Positions 17,041 through 25,711 of a stretch of DNA of 64,000 nt are shown in pieces. A model generated the notes under the pieces. That model ran no database searches. It had not been told where the DNA came from and saw nothing but the letters and a program-made list of their open reading frames with translations. Source of the DNA: Leptolyngbya sp. PCC 7375 (lineage in GTDB: Bacteria; Cyanobacteriota; Cyanobacteriia; Phormidesmidales; Phormidesmidaceae); contig NZ_JH993797.1 in the NCBI RefSeq assembly GCF_000316115.1, positions 4,574,486 to 4,638,485 on the forward strand. The letters run 5' to 3'. Positions within the stretch are counted from its first letter, which is position 1. Each line of letters begins with the position of its first letter. The position numbers were made by a program, and so were the translations under genes.

Positions 17041-19587
17041 TTACCTTGCGGCTAGTGCGCCTTTGGGATAGGCGATGCGTTTGTGGTTGAACTGCTGCCA
17101 CACTTGCACAAATACATTGGCGATGATGTCCATGTCTTTCCGGGTGAGGCAGCAGTCAATTAACTGTTTATCTTTCCAGCGAGCGCGAAGAATTTTGTTC
17201 ACCATGGCATAGGCTTCTTCGGCACAGGCTTCTTTGTTGAGCGATCGCAATGCCGCTTCACATGAATCTGCCAGCATGACAATGCCGGTTTCAGGAGATT
17301 GGGGAATCGGGCCATCATAGCGAAAGTCTTCTTCGCGGATCTCCATCTCGGTATTTTCCTTGGCAATTTCCTGGGCCTGATAGTAGAAGTAGCTGATCAG
17401 CATGGCTCCCTGATGCTCAGGAATAAAGGCCTGAATGGCCTTGGGGAGTCGATGTTTACGAGCCATGACTAACCCTTCTGTTACGTGCTTTTTGATAATG
17501 TCAGCGCTGACCCATGGATCGTCGATCAAGTCATGTTTGTTAGGCCCTCCCATCTGGTTTTCAATGAATCCTAGAGGATCATGCATCTTGCCAATGTCGT
17601 GATAAAGCGTCCCTGCACGGACCAGCTCAACATTGTGACCCAAGGCCCGGGCAGCAGCCTCTGCCAAATTAGCCACAAACATGGTGTGTTGAAATGTGCC
17701 AGGGGCATCCGCCGCTAGACGTTTGAGGAGAGGACGATTGGGGTTGGATAATTCAGCCAGACGGATGGGGGTGACGACATCAAATACTGACTCTAGATAG
17801 GGGCTTACCCCTAGAGCAACAATACTCCAGGCGATACCGTAGACCCCAAATAGCGCTGAATCACGAATGACGGTGTACCAAAGGGAGGCGGCGACACTGT
17901 TGAACATTAGGGTCAGGACTAGGTGGATGACGCCTTGGGTGAGACCGACCACACCACCTAGTAGGGCAAATTCTTCGCGCGATCGCAACCGTGGTGCAAT
18001 CCATGCCCCTACCAACGCTGCGCAGGCTGCTGAAAATAGAGGTAAAACGGCGACTGAGCCCCCTACTGGTAATAGAATCACCAATAGGACAATGGTGACT
18101 GCTCCCAAAATGTAGCCATAAAAGCTACCCAGTAATAGGCCAACAGCTGGTAAACCTAAGCCAGGTATTCTCAGGGCCATTAACACAGCGACGCTGACAA
18201 TGAGACACAGCACCAATAGATGATCGCGCTGCCGTAGCCCCCCTGCTTGCCAATGGTCGATCCATAGCAATAAGCCAACACCGACACTCACTAATCCACC
18301 AAAGCCAGCAAACCCTAACCAGTTAATGCGTCGCTGGGTCATATTAAAATGATCCAGCAAGACAAAATCTCCTTGGGTGATGGCCTCTCCTTTTTCGACA
18401 ATCGCGTCACCCTGCTCAATAGATACAGTAACCGTTTGGACCTCATTTTCTACCTGTTCAGCCCGTAAACGCGTTTGTTCTTGATCCTCAATCAGATTAG
18501 GGCGTAAAACAGAGCTAATGATCTTGGCGGTGATTTCCTTGGCGATGGTTTCTTGAGTTAGCAGATCATCACGACTGAGAGTAGTAGACTCTGCCAAATT
18601 TAAGGTCCCTTGGAGCTGAGTCTCGATGGCCTGCTGCCATAGTGCGATCGGTGTACCTTCATGAATACCTTGGGCCAGCATTCGATTTAAGACTAAGCGG
18701 CAGGTGGTTTGAACAGCTTGCCAACTAGGCTCACTTAAATCAAAAAGTCTGGTGTCTAATGGCTGACCACCATCACGAGTCGTCAGACTCTGTAGTTTGG
18801 GTTTAGTGGCTGCTAACTGTTGTCGATTAGCATCCACCTGACTCCGTACAGCCGCCATGGACTGGGGAGAGGTGCGATCTCTTAGGCGTAATAGCTCGTT
18901 GAGGGCAATACGCTGATTCGTTTCTAAATTATTGAGACGTCCTTGTAGTGCGCCATTGGTTCCCTGTTGTAAGACACTGCTTGTCAGTGTGGAAATCTGA
19001 GCCAAACTCCAAATTTCCTTCCACTCCTCTGACGTGGTTTGGCGTAGATGTTGCTGGGTTCTGGTTGATAATTGAGCTGTTGAAATATAAGGGATATCAC
19101 CAGCTTGCTGCCGTAACGTACTACCCTGGCTCAAGATGCCATTGGCTTCTTCTAGAATCGCTTTTGTCTTTGCTTGATCAACCTGCAAAACAATAATGGA
19201 GCCACTGCGGGCCGCTTGGCGGTTGGCCTCAGTGGTGATCATGTCTGGCAAAGTCGCGTTGTAGGGCGCTATGAAGGTGTCGGCGGCGATAGTGCTTACA
19301 GTCAATGCCGGTTGGTTATAAAATCGCTGACCCAGTATGGCTGTCAGCAGCAACACTGTGAATACAATGGCAATTTGAGTTTGGTTGAAGGGGTTGTGAC
19401 GGGAAATAACGTAACGACCCGTCGAATCATTGCCTGACTTGGTAGACTGACGGATTGATGTATTAGATCTTTGACGCAAAGACGTCGAAACTTGAGGTAA
19501 CTGAGTTTTGCACCAGCCAACCGAAGTACGCAAACGTTGCCAAACTGCTTTGACCATGAATGTCACCGACTGCATGAAAGGCCTCAA
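17041..19587 (-). CDS. 7TM-HD family cyclic dinucleotide phosphodiesterase
   Basis: An 848-residue membrane protein with the PgpH-like architecture. A basic cytoplasmic start is followed by a transmembrane segment near residue 80, a long extracytoplasmic helical domain (about 100-400), seven closely spaced helices (about 410-620) and a cytoplasmic HD domain. The HD domain shows FQHTMFVANLAEAA, then TLYHDIGKMHDP with the metal-binding HD pair, then PEHQG. Characterised members hydrolyse c-di-AMP; in cyanobacteria c-di-AMP acts in osmotic and night survival. The length is within the family range. No cyclase gene lies beside it. Confidence 0.9.
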   Translation of the reverse strand: MRPFMQSVTFMVKAVWQRLRTSVGWCKTQLPQVSTSLRQRSNTSIRQSTKSGNDSTGRYVISRHNPFNQTQIAIVFTVLLLTAILGQRFYNQPALTVSTIAADTFIAPYNATLPDMITTEANRQAARSGSIIVLQVDQAKTKAILEEANGILSQGSTLRQQAGDIPYISTAQLSTRTQQHLRQTTSEEWKEIWSLAQISTLTSSVLQQGTNGALQGRLNNLETNQRIALNELLRLRDRTSPQSMAAVRSQVDANRQQLAATKPKLQSLTTRDGGQPLDTRLFDLSEPSWQAVQTTCRLVLNRMLAQGIHEGTPIALWQQAIETQLQGTLNLAESTTLSRDDLLTQETIAKEITAKIISSVLRPNLIEDQEQTRLRAEQVENEVQTVTVSIEQGDAIVEKGEAITQGDFVLLDHFNMTQRRINWLGFAGFGGLVSVGVGLLLWIDHWQAGGLRQRDHLLVLCLIVSVAVLMALRIPGLGLPAVGLLLGSFYGYILGAVTIVLLVILLPVGGSVAVLPLFSAACAALVGAWIAPRLRSREEFALLGGVVGLTQGVIHLVLTLMFNSVAASLWYTVIRDSALFGVYGIAWSIVALGVSPYLESVFDVVTPIRLAELSNPNRPLLKRLAADAPGTFQHTMFVANLAEAAARALGHNVELVRAGTLYHDIGKMHDPLGFIENQMGGPNKHDLIDDPWVSADIIKKHVTEGLVMARKHRLPKAIQAFIPEHQGAMLISYFYYQAQEIAKENTEMEIREEDFRYDGPIPQSPETGIVMLADSCEAALRSLNKEACAEEAYAMVNKILRARWKDKQLIDCCLTRKDMDIIANVFVQVWQQFNHKRIAYPKGALAAR

Positions 19588-20035
19588 AAACCAAGGCTGC
19601 CATTATGAGCTACGGGTGTGAAACACCGCTGATTTAGTGGCCTAATAGCGTTAGACACCTGATAAAGGTGATGGAGGACAATAAATTGCCCCTGGAAGTA
19701 CCCTAGATGTCTCAAACAATCAACAGTCAACGCTTTGGTTTATTAGGGCTCATTAACTAGAACGTTGGCCATATTCTTATAGATGCTGTTGAGCTAATAA
19801 TTACCCATACATTGTCTAAAAGAACGCATTTGAATCCTACGATTCAGTACTGAACATGCACCCTAAACAACACTGTGCCAATCTGAGTCGGTCAGTGTTA
19901 CTAACTTTGAATAAGCAGTCGCCTAAGCGTACCACTCTTTTCATCCTCAGCTTGAATGGGCAACTGTGTTGGAAGATGCTCAGCATACCCATGCAGCTAT
20001 TATAGCTAGCTCTATTTTAAGAGAGGGGGCAGAGC
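19588..20035. other. Intergenic region without recognisable gene
   Basis: This 448-bp stretch lies upstream of the 7TM-HD gene and downstream of the glycohydrolase-like gene (both on the minus strand). I found no frame with coding character and no tRNA-like fold. It should hold the promoter of the 7TM-HD gene. Confidence 0.5.
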
Positions 20036-20824
20036 CTATAAATCTAGGGGGAATACTTCGCAGTTGGCTGAAATATTAGCAATACCAGCCCAATGGCGAT
20101 AGAGTTTGCTAGCAATTTGCTTAAGGGAATGTCTTTGCTCAGGGGGGATTGTCAGTATCCACCTAGTTGGAATAACCGATATACCGCCCCAAGCGCCAAG
20201 TAAACAGCCAATCATTGCTGGTATTGGTGTGACGATGTCTGGGTGTGCGATCGCTAAGGCCAAATTTTCTCGGTAACTTAGGGATTGTTTGATGGCTAAT
20301 ACCATGATCTCCGGGGGCTGAGGATCCAGCGCTTCAAGATTGAGTGTGGGTGACGGGTGATCTAAGCACTCGATGATTTGCTGGGCTTGGGGCACAAGAC
20401 TGGCTGGATAGTCGGATAGCTGTTGGCTGAGGTGCTGACTCAGCAATGGAGGCGAGTGTTGAGTGACTGGATTGTAGTGTAGGAGCCATGCTAAGCAGTC
20501 ACCCAATATGCCAAGAGTGGCCATCGTCTCAGCCACACTTATGGCCTCGGTGTGATTGCCTGACTCTATGGTTTGCACTAGCCAACGATGACGGGCACCG
20601 CTGTTATCGTGATGATGTAACAACCAGGGCAGCCCTAAGAGCAGATTAGAATCTGTGGGTGTTGGCGGCAATAGGTTTTGCTGTGTACCGTGCAGCCATG
20701 ATTGATAGAGGGGGCTCTCATGGAGAGGCAGCCACGGGCCTCGATAACCAGCTGCATAGCTATGGCCTAGATAAGCTCCCATCAGACTCCCGTGAAATTT
20801 AGCGGCGATTGATGTAGTCGGCAT
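20036..20824 (-). CDS. ADP-ribosylglycohydrolase-like protein
   Basis: About 262 residues from the ATG at 20824; a TTG at 20866 would add 14 residues but is less likely. The N-terminus AAKFHGSLMGAYLGHSYAAGY matches the first helix of ADP-ribosylglycohydrolase (DraG/ARH) folds, in which GxxxGxxxGD is usual. Here the Asp after the second glycine is His, and the later DTD-type metal sites are not clear, so catalysis may be lost or altered. Leucine-rich helical segments (NLALAIAHPDIVTPIPAMIGCLLGA) recall the C-terminal part of the fold. Similar divergent proteins occur in other cyanobacteria. Function unknown. Confidence 0.6.
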   Translation of the reverse strand: MPTTSIAAKFHGSLMGAYLGHSYAAGYRGPWLPLHESPLYQSWLHGTQQNLLPPTPTDSNLLLGLPWLLHHHDNSGARHRWLVQTIESGNHTEAISVAETMATLGILGDCLAWLLHYNPVTQHSPPLLSQHLSQQLSDYPASLVPQAQQIIECLDHPSPTLNLEALDPQPPEIMVLAIKQSLSYRENLALAIAHPDIVTPIPAMIGCLLGAWGGISVIPTRWILTIPPEQRHSLKQIASKLYRHWAGIANISANCEVFPLDL

Positions 20825-21014
20825 AGTTTCTCTGGAGTAAGACTGAGCAGATTGTAATGAACCCAATGACGTTACAGGGCTTATGTCTAATACCTAGAAA
20901 TATCAATTTATCTGGACGCAATCAGCATGCTGTGCCATCGTATTGTTTAACTTTGACTGGGCGTTAAACTTGATTGGTCTATGCCCATGCCACACATTAT
21001 GGTGATCTCTTCAC

Positions 21015-21710
21015 ATGAAACGTTGGGGCTTATTTACGATCTCTAATCTTTGTTTGTCAGCAGCTGTTGTGGGATTGATGTCAACAGGTGTATTGGCGGA
21101 AATAGAGGGTTCATCCCCAGAGCAAAGCGATGAATTGAATGCTGCCGAACCTGCTTCCCTCAAACAAGCAGGTTCGGTTTTAGGACCGGGCAGTACAGGT
21201 TCTGACGTCAAAAGAGTGCAGGCGATGTTAGCGCTGATGGGTTACTATTCCGGTGCTGTAGATGGTACCTATGAACAGATGACCCTGGAGGCTGTTCGTC
21301 AATTTCAAACCGATGCGGGATTGACTGCGGATGGGTTGGTTGGACCTTTAACATGGCGTCGGTTATTGCCTACACCAGAAAATTTGACAGAGCCTATCGA
21401 ACCGCAGGTTTCCGCAGACGCAACTGACGAGACAGCAACCGTGTCAGATGATGATGGCAATGACGATTCATCGGCTGAAGACACCATCGTTGCGACGGCA
21501 GGCAATGTGCCAATTTTGCAGCTAGATGATTCTGGAGTTGATGTTAGCCGTTTACAAAATCGTTTGGCTGACCTCAATCTCTACCAAGGGCCTATTGATG
21601 GTGTGTTTGGTTTTCTCACAGAGGAAGCAGTACAAGAGTTTCAACGTCGAGTTGGCTTAGAGGTGGATGGTGTCGTTGGGCCAGCTACCTGGTCAGAACT
21701 ATTCAAGTAA
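21015..21710 (+). CDS. Exported protein with two peptidoglycan-binding domains
   Basis: A 231-residue protein with an N-terminal signal peptide (basic start, hydrophobic run, cleavage probably after VLAEI or just before). Two PG_binding_1 modules follow. The first (about 58-115) has GSTGSDVKRVQAMLALMGYY and ADGLVGPLTWRRLL; the second (about 170-230) has DSGVDVSRLQNRLADLNLY and VDGVVGPATWSELF. They are separated by an acidic D/E/T-rich linker of about 50 residues. No catalytic domain is attached, so it is probably a cell-wall anchoring or scaffolding protein in the periplasm. It ends 15 bp before the convergent small membrane-protein gene. Confidence 0.88.
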   Translation: MKRWGLFTISNLCLSAAVVGLMSTGVLAEIEGSSPEQSDELNAAEPASLKQAGSVLGPGSTGSDVKRVQAMLALMGYYSGAVDGTYEQMTLEAVRQFQTDAGLTADGLVGPLTWRRLLPTPENLTEPIEPQVSADATDETATVSDDDGNDDSSAEDTIVATAGNVPILQLDDSGVDVSRLQNRLADLNLYQGPIDGVFGFLTEEAVQEFQRRVGLEVDGVVGPATWSELFK

Positions 21711-21724
21711 CAGTATTAAGGCTG

Positions 21725-22021
21725 CTACTTAGGTAAGCTCGCTACATCAAGTGAGTACAGCTCAGCATCTAAGGACGGTATCTGTTCATCCAATACTAGA
21801 AAACCAGACGGATATTGGTCTTGAAATAAAAGCTCACTCTGGTGCATGTACACCATGTAATCGCTCATAAGAAAGTAAACACCGACCATGGCGGCGGCAG
21901 CGGAAGCTACCAAAAAACCTGCCAGCATTAGAGAGAACTCTTGGCTGACTAAAGCCCTATCCATGAGACGTAGGGCCCAAAAAACTAAACCGGTAACGAT
22001 GGCTATTATGAGAAGAGTCAT
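21725..22021 (-). CDS. Small two-helix membrane protein, unknown function
   Basis: A 98-residue protein with two hydrophobic segments, at residues 2-20 (LLIIAIVTGLVFWALRLM) and about 29-50, followed by a polar, acidic C-terminal tail of about 40 residues. I recognise no family. The coding potential is supported by the clear membrane topology, an ATG start and its separate position between two oppositely oriented genes. Confidence 0.65.
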   Translation of the reverse strand: MTLLIIAIVTGLVFWALRLMDRALVSQEFSLMLAGFLVASAAAAMVGVYFLMSDYMVYMHQSELLFQDQYPSGFLVLDEQIPSLDAELYSLDVASLPK

Positions 22022-22181
22022 CGATTAAAAAGTAAGTAGGCCTTAAAGATTTACTATTATCTTTTACATATTGTAACAGAGCTATCATAAAAGCGCCTTG
22101 TCTAACGGCAATATTTTATAAGTCCGAAAGAATTGGTTGAAGTGTCTGATGTATAAGGTTTTCGAGGACTCGAATCTGATT

Positions 22182-22943
22182 TTAGGGCCTGATGGTTACG
22201 TTTTTTTCTGCTAAATGAGTTTTAATTTCTGCGACTGTAAGCTCACCGTAATGTAACAGGGATGCCAGTAGGGCCGCTTCTGCTTGACCGCTGGTTAGTG
22301 CTTCATGAATATGTTCACAGGTGCCAGCCCCCCCTGATGCGATCACTGGAACGTTCACTGCTTCAGCGATGGTGCGGGTCAGATCTAAGTCATATCCGGC
22401 TTTAGTGCCGTCAGCATCCATACTAGTCACCAGCAGCTCGCCAGCACCTCGGGCGACAACATCTTGAGCCCATGCGATCGCATCTAGCCCAGTATTTTCT
22501 CGACCACCCCGCACAAAGACATCCCACCCTGAGTGATCAGAGCGGCGTTTGGCATCAATGGCAACCACAATGCACTGACTACCAAAGCGATCGCTGGCTG
22601 TTTGAATAAAGTCAGGATTACGAACGGCGGCAGAGTTGATGCTGACCTTATCTGCTCCAGCTCGTAAGAGGGCCTTGATGGTTTCAACCGAATTGACGCC
22701 GCCCCCTACGGTCAGAGGAATAAAAACCTGCTCTGCAGTCCGATAGACGACATCAAAAATAATGTTGCGATCTTCATGGGTGGCTGTAATGTCCAGAAAG
22801 ACTAGCTCGTCGGCTCCTGCTGCGTTATAGGCTTGAGCGAGCTCAACTGGATCGCCTGCATCCTTCAGCTCTACGAAATTAATGCCTTTCACAACGCGAC
22901 CTGCTTTGACGTCAAGACAGGGCAAAATTCGCTTAGCCAGCAT
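22182..22943 (-). CDS. hisF: Imidazole glycerol phosphate synthase subunit HisF
   Basis: A 253-residue (beta-alpha)8-barrel cyclase of histidine biosynthesis. It converts PRFAR plus ammonia supplied by HisH into IGP and AICAR. The catalytic Asp11 is in LAKRILPCLDVKAGRVVKG, the second catalytic Asp is in VVAIDAKR (about 130), and the phosphate-binding loops read VGGGVNS and IASGGAG. The length is that of the family. hisH is not adjacent, as usual for the scattered his genes of cyanobacteria. Confidence 0.96.
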   Translation of the reverse strand: MLAKRILPCLDVKAGRVVKGINFVELKDAGDPVELAQAYNAAGADELVFLDITATHEDRNIIFDVVYRTAEQVFIPLTVGGGVNSVETIKALLRAGADKVSINSAAVRNPDFIQTASDRFGSQCIVVAIDAKRRSDHSGWDVFVRGGRENTGLDAIAWAQDVVARGAGELLVTSMDADGTKAGYDLDLTRTIAEAVNVPVIASGGAGTCEHIHEALTSGQAEAALLASLLHYGELTVAEIKTHLAEKNVTIRP

Positions 22944-23106
22944 AGGTGCTTCCGTAAAGTAGATAAAAAATTATAGAGTGCTCGCTGGGATGGCTCCAGC
23001 AACAGTTCTTCAGGATAGCTTACAAAGAGCAAGACACTGATAGACTGAGGATTAGTTTTAATTCTTAATATTTGTCAATCTTACCCAGAGAGGAGAGTCT
23101 TGGAGT

Positions 23107-23307
23107 ATGGCTTTGGATATCGGACAAAAGGTAAAAGTTGTACGTGTAAGAGATCGAGTGTCTGATAACGTTGCCAAGCGTCTAGGGCAAGAGGGCACGA
23201 TTACTCAGTTCAAAATGGTTGATGGCAGTGGTGTGGGCGTTGTAGTTGAGTTTTCAGATCAGTTTTCTAGCTGGTTTTTTGAAGATGAACTGAAGCAAAC
23301 GACTTAA
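23107..23307 (+). CDS. DUF2862 family protein
   Basis: A 66-residue SH3-like protein typical of cyanobacteria and plastids: ALDIGQKVKVVRVRDRVSDN, then GQEGTITQFKMVDGSGVGVVVEF and SSWFFEDEL. It has a strong Shine-Dalgarno (GAGAGGAGAG at about 23090-23099). The fold resembles small ferredoxin-thioredoxin reductase variable-chain-like barrels; the function is unknown. It is followed by a hairpin terminator and then the ArsA-like gene. Confidence 0.85.
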   Translation: MALDIGQKVKVVRVRDRVSDNVAKRLGQEGTITQFKMVDGSGVGVVVEFSDQFSSWFFEDELKQTT

Positions 23308-23340
23308 ACCGTTGTTGAGTATGTCTGTTTGACTATTACA

Positions 23341-23370
23341 TAGGGGGCACCTAGAAATAAGTGCCCCTAA
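23341..23370 (+). terminator. Hairpin after the DUF2862 gene
   Basis: TAGGGGGCAC (23341-23350) and GTGCCCCTAA (23361-23370) pair over GGGGCAC with flanking A/T pairs around a ten-base loop. No long T-run follows, so it may be a terminator or a mRNA 3' stabilising hairpin. Confidence 0.45.
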
Positions 23371-23413
23371 TTGGAGTTGTTCAGATAACCCGCTAGTTCT
23401 GTATTTATCACTG

Positions 23414-24496
23414 ATGGCGCTAATTCTTACGTTTTTAGGCAAGGGAGGCAGTGGTCGCTCAACATCTGCGATCGCAACCGCCAAAAAACTATCGACCCAG
23501 GGTCAGCGTGTGTTGCTGGTCACTGAAGATGCTGGGCCAGGGTTTGGTCTGCTTTTAGGTCATGCTGTTACAGCTGCCCCTCAGCCAGTGTCTCCGACTT
23601 TATCGGTGGTTCAGCTGCAATTTACACAGCTCCTGGGACAAAATTGGGAGCAGTTGAAAAAGCTTGAAGCCCAATATCTAAGAGATCCCTTTTTCAAAGC
23701 CGTATATGGTCAAGAGCTGAGTTTGTTGCCAGGGATGGACCAGGCGCTTACCCTCAATGCGCTGCGGGAATACGATGCCAGCAGCGATTATGATGTCATC
23801 GTCCATGATGGCCCAGGAAATCAGGCGAGTCTACGAATGTGGGGGATGCCAGCGGGCATAGACTGGTATTTCCGCCGATTCAAGCAAGTATTCCAGGAAT
23901 CACAATTCTCTAAATCGGTAATGCCCTTTGTGCAGCCCATTGCTGGTGCAGTGCTTAGCGGTGGTGTGGCTGGTGATTTATTTGACCAGCCCCAGGTGGC
24001 GGAAAGTACAAATATGGTAGTTAAGGGAATTGCTGCCGTTAAAGACCCGATGCGAGTGCGAGCTTATCTGGTATCTACCGGTGAGCAGGTTGCGATCGCA
24101 ACTGCCCGCTACCTTTGGGGGGCCGCTCAGCAAATAGAAATGACTGTGGGTGGAGTCTTGCTGAATCGGGCTGATACTATTCAAGATTTTGAGCCTTTGC
24201 CGGTCCATACGTTGCCTCAGTCCAGCGACTGGCAGTCTTTGATGAATTCTTTGCCAGATTATATGGCGGCTCCTTCAGTGCCAGCCCCTGTAGAGGTTGA
24301 TTTATCTAGTAATACCGTCCGTCTGTTTTTACCAAGCTTTGATAAAAAACAGATTCAGCTCACTCAATATGGCCCAGAAGTCACCATTGAAGCTGGGGAC
24401 CAGCGTCGGAACTTAAGCCTGCCGAAGTCTTTGAACGGTCGTTCGGTGACTGGAGCTAAGTTTCAATCTGGCTATCTCATCTTGACCTTTGGGTAA
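23414..24496 (+). CDS. ArsA/Get3d-like ATPase with C-terminal HSP20-like domain
   Basis: A 360-residue member of the ArsA/Get3 family. The N-terminal P-loop reads FLGKGGSGRST: the signature Lys10 of deviant Walker A is kept, but the usual P-loop lysine is Arg15. The switch regions are also unusual (TEDAGPG in place of DPAHS, HDGPGNQ in place of DTAPTGH). The last 75 residues (VEVDLSSNTVRLFLPSFDKKQ to SGYLILTFG) form a beta-rich alpha-crystallin/HSP20-like domain. This N- and C-terminal combination matches Get3d of photosynthetic organisms. ATP hydrolysis could be weak or absent. It ends 49 bp before chlG on the same strand, so the two are likely co-transcribed. Confidence 0.8.
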   Translation: MALILTFLGKGGSGRSTSAIATAKKLSTQGQRVLLVTEDAGPGFGLLLGHAVTAAPQPVSPTLSVVQLQFTQLLGQNWEQLKKLEAQYLRDPFFKAVYGQELSLLPGMDQALTLNALREYDASSDYDVIVHDGPGNQASLRMWGMPAGIDWYFRRFKQVFQESQFSKSVMPFVQPIAGAVLSGGVAGDLFDQPQVAESTNMVVKGIAAVKDPMRVRAYLVSTGEQVAIATARYLWGAAQQIEMTVGGVLLNRADTIQDFEPLPVHTLPQSSDWQSLMNSLPDYMAAPSVPAPVEVDLSSNTVRLFLPSFDKKQIQLTQYGPEVTIEAGDQRRNLSLPKSLNGRSVTGAKFQSGYLILTFG

Positions 24497-24545
24497 GGTT
24501 TTAATCATTTTTTTCGTTAATACCACTGCTAATACCTTCGAAGCT

Positions 24546-25562
24546 ATGGCTGACAATTCTTCTCCAGTAACGTCCAGCGCCGATGACCAGGTATCGGCAG
24601 CATCAGAAGGTTCCAAGGCTCGTCAGCTATTGGGGATGAAAGGTGCCGCCGATGGTGAAACGTCTATTTGGAAAATTCGTCTGCAGTTAATGAAGCCAAT
24701 CACCTGGATTCCTCTGATTTGGGGCGTCCTTTGTGGTGCAGCCTCATCAGGACATTTTGTTTGGAGTGTGGACCATGTGTTGGCATCCCTGGCCTGTATG
24801 TTGATGGCAGGACCTCTGCTGACAGGGTATACCCAGACCATCAACGATTATTACGATCGAGAGCTAGATGCCATTAACGAGCCTTATCGTCCTATCCCCT
24901 CTGGGGCAATTGCCCTCGGGCAGGTGCAGCTGCAAATTTGGGTGTTGTTGCTGGGGGGAATGGCAGTCGCCTACGGTTTGGACCGTTGGGCAAGTCATGA
25001 TTTTCCGATTTTGACAGCGCTGGCAATAGGCGGTTCATTTGTGTCATATATCTACTCTGCTCCACCGCTTAAGCTCAAGCAGAATGGTTGGCTGGGTAAC
25101 TATGCCTTAGGTGCTAGCTACATTGCTTTGCCATGGTGGGCGGGGCATGCTCTGTTTGGTCAGCTTAATCCCACTGTAGTCGTGCTGACATTGCTCTACA
25201 GCATGGCTGGTCTAGGGATTGCTGTTGTCAATGACTTTAAGAGTGTTGAGGGTGACGAGGCTCTAGGGCTTAAGTCTTTACCAGTGATGTTTGGTGTGGG
25301 GACTGCCGCTTGGATCTGTGTCCTAATGATCGATATTTTCCAAGGCGGAATGGCCGCTTACCTGATCGCTATTCACAAGAACCTCTATGCAGTGCTGTTA
25401 ATCTTGATGATTATTCCGCAAATAACCTTTCAAGACATGTATTTTCTGCGGGATCCGTTGGCTAATGACGTGAAATATCAGGCAAGTGCTCAGCCATTTT
25501 TAGTCATTGGTATGCTGATTTTGGGTTTGGCGCTTGGCCACACTGATTATTTGGTGAGTTAG
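24546..25562 (+). CDS. chlG: Chlorophyll synthase
   Basis: A UbiA-family prenyltransferase of 338 residues from the ATG at 24546 that esterifies chlorophyllide a with geranylgeranyl or phytyl diphosphate in the membrane. The first diphosphate/Mg motif is NDYYDRELDAINEPYRPIP (near residue 100 of the mature frame) and the second is NDFKSVEGDEALGLKSLP. Seven to nine hydrophobic segments follow the family. The frame is open back to a TTG at 24489, but ATG 24546 gives the normal length and lies after the upstream stop. Beside it lies the ArsA/Get3d-like gene. In Synechocystis ChlG works together with HliD, Ycf39 and the YidC insertase. Confidence 0.96.
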   Translation: MADNSSPVTSSADDQVSAASEGSKARQLLGMKGAADGETSIWKIRLQLMKPITWIPLIWGVLCGAASSGHFVWSVDHVLASLACMLMAGPLLTGYTQTINDYYDRELDAINEPYRPIPSGAIALGQVQLQIWVLLLGGMAVAYGLDRWASHDFPILTALAIGGSFVSYIYSAPPLKLKQNGWLGNYALGASYIALPWWAGHALFGQLNPTVVVLTLLYSMAGLGIAVVNDFKSVEGDEALGLKSLPVMFGVGTAAWICVLMIDIFQGGMAAYLIAIHKNLYAVLLILMIIPQITFQDMYFLRDPLANDVKYQASAQPFLVIGMLILGLALGHTDYLVS

Positions 25563-25711
25563 GTCAGATTCTGATAGCCTTTTTGGAGGTGTGTCAAGAT
25601 ATATCAACCAGGTTTTGTTAGTTTCAGGTGCAAATTCTCATCGCAAAGCGAACCGACGGGTGCTAACAAGGTAACCATTCTCAAAAATGGGTTAGGTAGG
25701 GTTTCTTTAAC

